Origin: Pyxidicoccus trucidator
GTDB lineage: Bacteria; Myxococcota; Myxococcia; Myxococcales; Myxococcaceae
Length of the DNA stretch: 64,000 nucleotides
Assembly: GCF_010894435.1 (NCBI RefSeq)
Contig: NZ_JAAIXZ010000001.1
Coordinates: 1,146,322 to 1,210,321, forward strand
Direction: 5' to 3'
Shown here: positions 35,479 to 41,916 of the stretch, piece after piece
Layout of the letters: each line of letters starts with the position of its first letter
How positions within the stretch are numbered: the stretch's first letter is position 1
Notes under the pieces: model-generated
What the model was told of the DNA's origin: nothing
The model's database searches: none
What the model saw: the letters and a program-made list of their open reading frames with translations, nothing else
Translations under genes and position numbers: made by a program

Positions 35479-36648
35479 ATGACCACGGACGCTGGAGCGA
35501 AGTTGCTGCACGCGGTACGCGAGTTGACCCCGAAGCTGGCCTCCCGGAGCGCGGAAATAGAGAAGGCGGGGCAGCTCCCTCCGGACCTCGTGGCCGCGCT
35601 GAAGGAAGCGGGCTGCTACCGGATGTTCGTGCCACGCAGTCACGGTGGCCTGGAGCTGGACCTGGTGACGGGCATGGAGGTGCTGGCCGAGCTGGCCCGT
35701 GCCGATGCCTCCGCCGGCTGGACGATGATGATTGCGTCGGAGAGCCCCCAGCTCTTCGCCCTCCTCCCCCGGGAGGAGTTCGACGCCATCTACGCCAACG
35801 GCCCCGATGTCACCTGCGGCGGCGCCTTCAACGCCCAGGGCCAGGCGGTGCACATGGACGGGGGCTACCGCGTCACCGGCCACTGGAGCTTCGCCAGCGG
35901 CTGCCGCCAGAGTGACTGGCTGTTCGGCAACTGCATCGTGCTCGGCCCCGACGGCAAGCCCCGCCCCGGCCCCGCCGAGGGCATGCCTGAGACGCGGGCC
36001 ATGATGCTGCCCGGCCGCGAGGTGCGCATCGAGGAGCACTGGGACGTGCTCGGCCTGCGCGGCACCGGCAGCCACGACATCGTCATCGACGCCTTCATCC
36101 CTCCGCATCGCACCTTCGACATCTTCGCCGGCCAACCCTCGGTGCCCGGCCCGGGCTTCGTGATGCCGGTGCTGCACTACGCGCTGCACATCGGCGCGGT
36201 GGCGGCCGGCATCGCCCAGGGCGCGGTGGACGACCTGCTCGTCCTCGCGCGCTCCGGCAAGCGGCGGCTGTACGCGCGCACCTCGCTCGTCGACTCGCCC
36301 GTGTTCCGCAACCGGCTCGGCCGCGCGGAGACGGGTGCACGCGCCGCGCACGATGCGCTGCGCCGCATGGGCGAGGTGTTCTGGGAGGCCTGCCTCCAGT
36401 CTCCCCAGGCGGCCTATGCCCACGCCGCACAGGTGTCCTCCACGCTGACGTGGGTGGCGGAGACGTCCGCGGAGGTGGTGACGGCCTGCTACCACGCCGG
36501 CGGCGGCACCTCCGTGCGCGACAGCTCGCCCCTCCAGCGGCGCTTCCGCGACATCCACACCCTCACGCAGCACGCCGCCGTGGCGGAGGGCTGGTTCACC
36601 CAGGAGGGCAGCGCCCTGCTGGGCTTCCCCGTCCTCTTCGAGGCGTGA
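35479..36648 (+). CDS. Acyl-CoA-dehydrogenase-type flavoprotein (HsaA/hydroxylase-like group)
   Basis: The 389-residue protein has the three-part acyl-CoA dehydrogenase layout. There is an N-terminal helical domain (LPPDLVAALKEAGCYRMFVP, ADASAGWTMM), a beta domain with GGYRVTGHWSFASG and DVLGLRGTGSHDI, and a C-terminal helical domain. The GHWSFASGC and LRGTGS motifs are more like the flavin-dependent monooxygenase oxygenase subunits (HsaA, HpaB-like, 'type 2' family) than true beta-oxidation dehydrogenases. The substrate is unknown. The convergent acyl-CoA synthetase gene ends 3 nt away, which may be coincidental. The start ATG lacks a strong ribosome site. Confidence 0.85.
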   Translation: MTTDAGAKLLHAVRELTPKLASRSAEIEKAGQLPPDLVAALKEAGCYRMFVPRSHGGLELDLVTGMEVLAELARADASAGWTMMIASESPQLFALLPREEFDAIYANGPDVTCGGAFNAQGQAVHMDGGYRVTGHWSFASGCRQSDWLFGNCIVLGPDGKPRPGPAEGMPETRAMMLPGREVRIEEHWDVLGLRGTGSHDIVIDAFIPPHRTFDIFAGQPSVPGPGFVMPVLHYALHIGAVAAGIAQGAVDDLLVLARSGKRRLYARTSLVDSPVFRNRLGRAETGARAAHDALRRMGEVFWEACLQSPQAAYAHAAQVSSTLTWVAETSAEVVTACYHAGGGTSVRDSSPLQRRFRDIHTLTQHAAVAEGWFTQEGSALLGFPVLFEA

Positions 36649-36651
36649 CGC

Positions 36652-38298
36652 TCACGCGGGCTTCGGTGGCGAGGCCCGCAGCTCCGCGCGGCGAATCTTG
36701 CCGCTCACCGTCTTGGGCAGCTCGGTGACGAACTCGACGTCGCGCGGGTACTTGTAGGGCGCCGTCGTCCGCTTCACGTGCTCCTGGAGCTCCTTCGCGA
36801 GCTCCCGGGACGCGGTGTGGCCCGGCGCCAGCACCACGTACGCCTTGATGCGCTGGCCAATCTTGTCGTCCGGCACGCCGATGACGGCCGACTCCGCCAC
36901 CGCCGCGTGCTCCAGCAGCGCGGACTCCACCTCGAAGGGGCCCACCCGGTAGCCGGACGTCTTGATGACGTCGTCCGCGCGGCCCACGAACCAGAAGTAG
37001 CCCTCCGCGTCCCGCACCGCGCGGTCCCCCGTCACGTACCAGTCCCCGCGCCGGCACGCCGCGTTGGCCCCGTCGTCGTTGAGGTAGCCCTGGAACAGGC
37101 CCACCGGCCGCTCCGGCGCCACGCGCACGGCGATGTCGCCCTCCTGCCCGTCCGCCACCTCCCGGCCCGCGTCGTCGATGACCCCCACCGTGAAGCCCGG
37201 GGACGGCTTGCCCATGGAGCCCGCGCGCGGCTCCACCGTGGGGAACATGCCCACCACCATCACCGTCTCCGTCTGCCCGTAGCCCTCGCGGATGTGCAGG
37301 CCCGTGGCCTCCTTCCACGAGTCGATGACCTCGGGGTTCAGCGGCTCGCCCGCGCTCACCGTGTGCCGCAGTGAGGACAAGTCGAAGCCCTTCAAGTCTT
37401 GAAGCACCAGCGCCCGCCACGCGGTGGGCGGCGCGCAGAAGGTGGTGACCTGCTGGGACTGGAGCACCTCGAGCAGCTTCGCCGGCTCGAAGCGGCCCCG
37501 GAAGTCGTAGACGACGTTGCACGCGCCCTGGCTCCACGGCCCGAAGAGCTTGCCCCACGCGCACTTCGCCCAGCCGGTGTCGCTCAGCGTCAGGTGCCTG
37601 TCCTCGGGCGTGAGGTCCAGCCAGTACCGCCCCGTAATCTCATGCCCCAGCCCGTAGCTGGCCTGCGTGTGCAGCACCATCTTCGGCATGCCGGTGGTGC
37701 CGGACGTGAAGTAGATGAGCAGCGGGTCATCCGCGCGCGTGCGCTCGAAGGCCGCGTCATGCGCCCCCGTGCCCGCCGCGCCCGGCGTGTAGCGCACCCA
37801 CGGCGAAGGGGCGCCCTCCCCCACCGCCACCCAGGTCTCCACACGGCCCGTGCCGGCCAGGCCCTCGAAGTGCGCCAGGCAGCTCACGTCGGCGATGACG
37901 GCGTTGGCGTCCGCGGCCACCAGCCGGTAGCGGATGTCCTTCACGGTGAGCATCGGCGTGCCCGGCATGAAGACGATGCCGGCGCGGATGCAGCCCAGCA
38001 CCAGGAACCACCACTCCGGCACGCGCGGCATGACGATGAAGGCCCTGTCGCCCTTGTGCAGCCCCAGGCCGGTGAGGAAGCGCGCCGCGTGCACCGAGTG
38101 CCGCCGCAGCTCCTCCCAGGTGAAGCGCTGCTCCCGTCCCGCCTCGTCGGACCACAGCAGCGCCAGCGCGTCCGGCCGCTCGCGCGCGTGCCGGTCCACC
38201 ACGTCCGCCGCGAAGTTGAAGTGCTCGGGCCGCTCCCACCGGAAGTCCCTCCGGGTGGCCTCGTAGTCACGCATGTTGCGCGGTGCGGAAGGGGGCAT
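36652..38298 (-). CDS. Acyl-CoA synthetase, medium-chain (ACSM-like), AMP-forming
   Basis: The 548-residue adenylate-forming enzyme has P-loop YFTSGTTGMPKMV (about residue 207) and GYGQTETV (about 340). The hinge is FVGRADDVIKTSGYRVGPFE (about 435) and the catalytic lysine is in LPKTVSGKIRR near the C-terminus. It should activate a carboxylic acid to acyl-CoA through an acyl-AMP. Overall resemblance is to medium-chain acyl-CoA/acetyl-CoA-like synthetases. The ATG at 38296-38298 has GGAGAGA upstream; the in-frame GTG at 38340 would add 14 residues. Confidence 0.92.
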   Translation of the reverse strand: MPPSAPRNMRDYEATRRDFRWERPEHFNFAADVVDRHARERPDALALLWSDEAGREQRFTWEELRRHSVHAARFLTGLGLHKGDRAFIVMPRVPEWWFLVLGCIRAGIVFMPGTPMLTVKDIRYRLVAADANAVIADVSCLAHFEGLAGTGRVETWVAVGEGAPSPWVRYTPGAAGTGAHDAAFERTRADDPLLIYFTSGTTGMPKMVLHTQASYGLGHEITGRYWLDLTPEDRHLTLSDTGWAKCAWGKLFGPWSQGACNVVYDFRGRFEPAKLLEVLQSQQVTTFCAPPTAWRALVLQDLKGFDLSSLRHTVSAGEPLNPEVIDSWKEATGLHIREGYGQTETVMVVGMFPTVEPRAGSMGKPSPGFTVGVIDDAGREVADGQEGDIAVRVAPERPVGLFQGYLNDDGANAACRRGDWYVTGDRAVRDAEGYFWFVGRADDVIKTSGYRVGPFEVESALLEHAAVAESAVIGVPDDKIGQRIKAYVVLAPGHTASRELAKELQEHVKRTTAPYKYPRDVEFVTELPKTVSGKIRRAELRASPPKPA

Positions 38299-38416
38299 CG
38301 TTCTCTCCGGGGAAGTGCCACTCCCGACCGAGCCTGCCACGCCCCACCCGCCCCGGGCTTCCTCCTCGCGCGGCCTTCCGCCCGGTGGAAGACAGGCGCG
38401 GCCCCTGAAACGCGAA

Positions 38417-38467
38417 GAGGCCGACCCTCGTCAGGCCGGCCTCCTCGGAGGGCCCGTCACGGGGCCC
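38417..38467. terminator. Paired hairpins downstream of the anti-sigma/TPR gene
   Basis: Hairpin one: GAGGCCG (38417-38423) with CGGCCTC (38437-38443). Hairpin two: GGGCCC (38450-38455) with GGGCCC (38462-38467). They lie 17-67 nt past the stop of the anti-sigma gene and upstream of the acyl-CoA synthetase gene on the same strand. They probably end the sigma/anti-sigma transcript, although T-tracts are absent. Confidence 0.45.
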
Positions 38468-38483
38468 GGCGTGTCACCCCGCG

Positions 38484-39893
38484 CTAGTTGATTTCAGCGC
38501 AGTGGAAGAGCTTGTCGTACGCCTCGCAGGTGCGCAGCGTCGCCAGCAGGAGCTGCTCGGCGCTGCTCGCGCGGCCCGCCAGCTCCTCGCTCCGGGCGCG
38601 CTCGCGCTCGGCCAGCAGGTTCAGCCACGGGTCTCTCGAGCCATGGGCGAAGCGCTGGAGCGCCTTCAGCGCCTCGGCGTCCTTCGACGCCTCGCCGGTG
38701 TGCACCAGCGCGCCGAAGTACAAATCCCACTCCTTCGAGCGGCGCAGCGCCTCCACCAGCCCCGGCGTGGGCTTCCCCTCCACCAGCTTCGCGTACTCGC
38801 TGGCCAGCGGGCCGCGAGCGTTGAAGTCCCGCGCCTCCATGTCCCGGACGTAGTCCTGCAGCACCGCGCCACCGCCCACGCGGTCCAGCTCCTTCGCCAG
38901 CGGCGCCAGCGCCTTCACCGCGGCGGGCGTGGTGGCCGTGCGCACGGCCTCGTAGAGGGCCGCGCGAGCCACCGCCGGCTGCTGCGCCAGCTGCTTCACG
39001 TCCGCCGTGCCGTTGGCCAGCTGCCCCCACGCCTCCTTCACCTGCTTCTGCCAGCGCGCGCCCTCGGACTCCCTCAGCTCGCGCAGCTCGTTCGCCCGGG
39101 CCTCCGCCTCTTCCTTCCACCCCTCGTCCTGCCCCGGCAGCGCCGCCACTTCGCGGAAGGACTCCTCCGCCTGCTTCAGCAGCCCGCGGCCGCGCAGCGC
39201 CAGCCCGCGGTTCCACAGCGCCTGCGGGTGCTTCGGCTCCTGGCGCAGCGCTCCGCCCAGCAGCTCCAGCGCCTCTTCCCAGCGCTGGCGGCTCAGCGCC
39301 ACCACCGCGCGGTCATTGTCCTTGTCCGCGGACGGGGCCGCCCGGGCCAGGAAGGCCTCCGCCTGCTGCCAGTCCCCGCGCAGCGCATACGCCGCGGCGA
39401 TGCCGCGGAAGTCCTGGCGCTCCTCCAGCTCCGCCAGCGGGCGCAGCGGCAGCGCCTCCGTGGAGAGCGTCGTGCCCCGCATCGGGATGTAGGGCCGGAA
39501 CCGGTCCGCCTTCGGGTGGCTCAGCCGCGAGTCCATCATTCGCGAGTCCGCGCTCGCCAGCCACACCTCGGCCGGCATCTCCGGCTGCGCCTGGAGGCGA
39601 TACACCCCCACCGCCGCCAGTCCCGCCGCCAGCGCCACCGGCACCGCCGCCCGGTAGGCCCGGTGCAGCCAGGGCCGCAGCGGCGTCACCTTGGCGGGGC
39701 TGTCCGCCTCATCACTCCCTTCGCTCCCGGCACCCGCCAGGGCGCGCGAGGCCAGCAGCTCCAGCTGGAGCAAGTCCCTCAGCCCCACCTCGCACTCGGC
39801 ACAGCGCGTGAGGTGGTGGCGGAAGGCGTCCGCCTCGGTGGCGGACAGCTCCCCGTCCACGAAGAGATGCAGCTTGGTGCATGGCGTGTTCAT
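38484..39893 (-). CDS. Membrane anti-sigma factor: zinc-finger N-terminus plus TPR ectodomain
   Basis: The 469-residue protein has an N-terminal zf-HC2 module (HHLTRCAECEVG, HxxxCxxC at about 26-33) that binds ECF sigma factors in the cytoplasm. One membrane helix follows (about 83-100), then an ectodomain of TPR-like helices (for example LRGDWQQAEAFLARAAP, PKHPQALWNRGLALRGRGLL). It overlaps the ECF sigma gene (ATGA). The ectodomain, from LSHPKADRFRP to DPWLNLLAERERAR and RTCEAYDKLFHC, aligns by eye along its whole length with the N-terminal half of the TPR-CHAT protein encoded at 41.9-44.7 kb. The two therefore share an ancestor and may bind the same ligand or each other. Confidence 0.88.
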   Translation of the reverse strand: MNTPCTKLHLFVDGELSATEADAFRHHLTRCAECEVGLRDLLQLELLASRALAGAGSEGSDEADSPAKVTPLRPWLHRAYRAAVPVALAAGLAAVGVYRLQAQPEMPAEVWLASADSRMMDSRLSHPKADRFRPYIPMRGTTLSTEALPLRPLAELEERQDFRGIAAAYALRGDWQQAEAFLARAAPSADKDNDRAVVALSRQRWEEALELLGGALRQEPKHPQALWNRGLALRGRGLLKQAEESFREVAALPGQDEGWKEEAEARANELRELRESEGARWQKQVKEAWGQLANGTADVKQLAQQPAVARAALYEAVRTATTPAAVKALAPLAKELDRVGGGAVLQDYVRDMEARDFNARGPLASEYAKLVEGKPTPGLVEALRRSKEWDLYFGALVHTGEASKDAEALKALQRFAHGSRDPWLNLLAERERARSEELAGRASSAEQLLLATLRTCEAYDKLFHCAEIN

Positions 39894-40450
39894 GAGCTCG
39901 TTGCCCCCTGCTCCCGGGCTACCGCCACCTGGGGCAGCAGCAGTTCCTTCAGGTCCCTGCGCGCCAGGGTGAGCCAGCTGCCCACCGTGCCTACGGGAAC
40001 GTTGAAATGCTCGGCGATGGCCGTGTAGCGCTTGCCCTCCGCGTGCAGCCGGTAGGCGTCACGCAGGTGCGGCTTCAGCCGCTCGATGGCCTTCTGGAAC
40101 TCGTCGTTGTTCACCAGCTCCCAGTTCTCCTGGGAGCCCTCCGGTGACAACACCGCGTCCTGAACCAGCGCCAGGTGGGGCAGCCCCCGGGTCTCCGTCC
40201 GCTGTCGGCGGCAGTAGTCCAGGAAGCGATTCGTCATGGTGGTGCAGAGCCAGGCCGCCGCCGCCGAGTCCGTCCTGTCCTTCAGATGGTCGAACTCTGG
40301 CATCGCCCGCTCGAAGGTCTCCTGGACCAGGTCTTCCGGCTCCAGGCTCGAGCGCGCGCACAACCGGCGTGCCAGGCCCAGAAGGCCAGGACGATGCTGG
40401 CGGATGAACGCTTCGAAGCGCCTCCGCTCCCGGTTGAAGAGGTTTGCCAT
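39890..40450 (-). CDS. ECF-type RNA polymerase sigma factor
   Basis: The 186-residue protein has sigma region 2 (RPGLLGLARRLCARSSLEPE, DLVQETFERAMPEFDHL) and region 4 with a helix-turn-helix (YTAIAEHFNVPVGTVGSWLT). Regions 1 and 3 are missing, as expected for extracytoplasmic-function sigma factors. It overlaps the downstream anti-sigma gene by 4 nt (ATGA), so partner stoichiometry is set by coupling. Upstream lies a TGGTGG/CCACCA inverted repeat whose minus-strand reading includes GGAAAC, the usual start of an ECF -35 element. That is compatible with autoregulation. It likely controls the peptide, oxygenase and CHAT genes around it, by inference. Confidence 0.92.
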   Translation of the reverse strand: MANLFNRERRRFEAFIRQHRPGLLGLARRLCARSSLEPEDLVQETFERAMPEFDHLKDRTDSAAAAWLCTTMTNRFLDYCRRQRTETRGLPHLALVQDAVLSPEGSQENWELVNNDEFQKAIERLKPHLRDAYRLHAEGKRYTAIAEHFNVPVGTVGSWLTLARRDLKELLLPQVAVAREQGATSS

Positions 40451-40471
40451 GACGCCCCACGCTTGCGCAGC

Positions 40472-40487
40472 TGGTGGTTTCCCACCA
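40472..40487. promoter_or_regulatory. Inverted repeat ahead of the ECF sigma gene, overlapping a GGAAAC element
   Basis: TGGTGG (40472-40477) and CCACCA (40482-40487) flank a 4-nt centre, 22 nt upstream of the sigma-factor start. On the coding strand the centre reads GGGAAACCACC, containing GGAAAC. A similar TGGAAACCTG lies at 40811-40820 before the oxygenase gene. It may be an ECF -35 region, an operator, or an RNA hairpin; sequence alone cannot decide. Confidence 0.4.
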
Positions 40488-40544
40488 AAGACGCGCGGCG
40501 GCGCATTCCTTGAGAAGAAAAAAGCCGCCGTCAGACAGTAAAAT

Positions 40545-40575
40545 GCCCGGGAGGGTGGAAAAACCCTGTCCGGGC
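40545..40575 (-). terminator. Intrinsic terminator (or attenuator) between the peptide gene and the sigma gene
   Basis: On the minus strand, 8 nt after the peptide stop, GCCCGG...CCGGGC (40570-40575 with 40545-40550) encloses a second stem AGGGT/ACCCT (40563-40567 with 40552-40556). It is followed at once by ATTTTACT. Stem plus T-rich tail fits rho-independent termination. This would let the peptide be made in excess over the sigma factor, or be transcribed independently. Confidence 0.65.
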
Positions 40576-40582
40576 AAGGGGA

Positions 40583-40759
40583 TCAGCCAGCCTGTGTCGC
40601 GTCCGCCAGAGGCGGCGTGGCCGGCGGCGGCAGCGGGCTGCGTCGGCGGGGGCTGACCACGTTGGTGGCACAGTCCACGTAATTGCTCTTCACGTTCGGG
40701 GCGCCATCGACGGGGTCGAGGGCATGGGCATTCGCGGAAGGGGTGGCACCGGGCGTCAT
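40583..40759 (-). CDS. 58-residue peptide, candidate modified-peptide precursor or signal
   Basis: ATG at 40757-40759 is preceded by GAGGAG eight bases upstream, and the frame runs 58 codons to TGA at 40583-40585. The peptide begins MTPGATPSANAHALDPVDGA. It has a central SNYVDCATNVV segment (residues 25-35, the only Cys at 30), then RRR and a Pro-rich tail ending PLADATQAG. It has no signal peptide and matches no family I know. Its position between a JmjC/cupin oxygenase (divergent) and the ECF sigma gene, with its own terminator, is why I call it a gene. Asn and Asp residues around the Cys would suit hydroxylation by the neighbouring oxygenase; that is speculation. Confidence 0.55.
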   Translation of the reverse strand: MTPGATPSANAHALDPVDGAPNVKSNYVDCATNVVSPRRRSPLPPPATPPLADATQAG

Positions 40760-40775
40760 GGCGCTCGCTCCTCAT

Positions 40776-40791
40776 GCTGCGTACAGGCAGC
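40776..40791. repeat. Short inverted repeat in the leader of the peptide gene
   Basis: GCTGC (40776-40780) and GCAGC (40787-40791) with a 6-nt loop lie just upstream of the peptide's ribosome binding site. They could form a small leader hairpin. Weak evidence. Confidence 0.25.
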
Positions 40792-40904
40792 ACACAAAGT
40801 TGGTAGTGAATGGAAACCTGAGACGTCGGAATCTCTACCATGCCGGCCGCGATTGCGTGAGAGGCCGGCGGTCGAGATGACCCCAGGAATCCAGGGAGTT
40901 CTGA

Positions 40905-41915
40905 ATGAGCATGGAGAAATCCCGCCTCGCAACGGAGTGGCAGGTGTGGCTGGCGGAAAATCTGGCCCTGGGCGTGGGTGAGGAGGAGGCGCGCCAGACG
41001 CTGGTGGCGGCCGGAGTGGGCGAGGACCTGGCCCGGGAGGAGGTGGACCGGGTGAAGGCGCACCCCTACTTCCAGGCCTGCCAGCGGCTGGGGCGGCAAT
41101 ACGGACGCATGGAGTCCGTCATGGAAGTGTATGGCCAGCTCCACCGGCAGTCCGGCCAGCACCTGGCGCTGGAGAAGCGCGAGGGGCTGTCCGCCGAGGA
41201 GTTCTTCAGCCGCTACTACTACGGGCACCGCCCGGTGGTGCTGAAGGGGCTGATGGGGGACTGGCCCGCGCTGGGCCGCTGGTCCCTGTCGTACCTGGCC
41301 GAGCGCGCGGGGGACGCGGAGGTCGAAATCATGACCGGCCGCAACGCCAACCCGGACCACTCGCCCCAGGCGGAGAAGCACCGCACGCCCATGCGCTTCC
41401 GCGACTACCTGAAGATGGTCGCCGCCGGAGGTGAGACGAACGACTACTACATGGTGCCGCGCAACGAGAACTGGCAGCGCGACGGCCTCGCCCCGCTCCG
41501 TGACGACGTGCGCGCGCCCGCCGGCATCATCCACGCCGACTTGCGCCCGGACATGATGACGCTGCTGCTGGGCCCCGCCGGCACCGTCACCCCGCTGCAC
41601 CACGACAACATGAACGTGCTGCTGGCGCAGGTGATGGGGCGCAAGCACGTGCGCCTGGCGCCCTCCTTCCAGCGGCACCTCATGTACCCGCGCTACGGCA
41701 CCTTCAGCCACGTGGACGCGGCGAGCCCGGACCCGGAGCGCTTCCCCCTCTACGCCGAGGCGGCCGTGGTGGAGGCGGTGCTGGAGCCCGGGGAGCTCGT
41801 CTTCATCCCCGTGGGCTGGTGGCACTGGGTGCACGCGCTGGACGTGAGCGCGTCCGTCACGTTCCACCACTTCCAGGTGCCCGGGGGGAACACGTACCTC
41901 CCCGAGCCCGGCTGA
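40905..41915 (+). CDS. JmjC/cupin-8-type Fe(II)/2-oxoglutarate oxygenase
   Basis: The 336-residue protein has an N-terminal helical domain (about 1-85, WQVWLAENLALGVGEEEARQ) typical of cupin-like proteins found near peptide genes. A cupin-8/JmjC barrel follows: FSRYYYGHRPVVLKGLMGDW, metal ligands LHHDNMN (His-x-Asp, about 231-236) and a distal His in GWWHWVHALD (about 306). These enzymes hydroxylate amino-acid side chains in proteins or peptides (Asn, Asp, His, Arg) using 2-oxoglutarate. A GGGAG site fits the ATG at 40905. It is divergent from the 58-aa peptide gene and ends 1 nt from the convergent CHAT gene. Confidence 0.88.
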   Translation: MSMEKSRLATEWQVWLAENLALGVGEEEARQTLVAAGVGEDLAREEVDRVKAHPYFQACQRLGRQYGRMESVMEVYGQLHRQSGQHLALEKREGLSAEEFFSRYYYGHRPVVLKGLMGDWPALGRWSLSYLAERAGDAEVEIMTGRNANPDHSPQAEKHRTPMRFRDYLKMVAAGGETNDYYMVPRNENWQRDGLAPLRDDVRAPAGIIHADLRPDMMTLLLGPAGTVTPLHHDNMNVLLAQVMGRKHVRLAPSFQRHLMYPRYGTFSHVDAASPDPERFPLYAEAAVVEAVLEPGELVFIPVGWWHWVHALDVSASVTFHHFQVPGGNTYLPEPG

Positions 41916-41916
41916 G

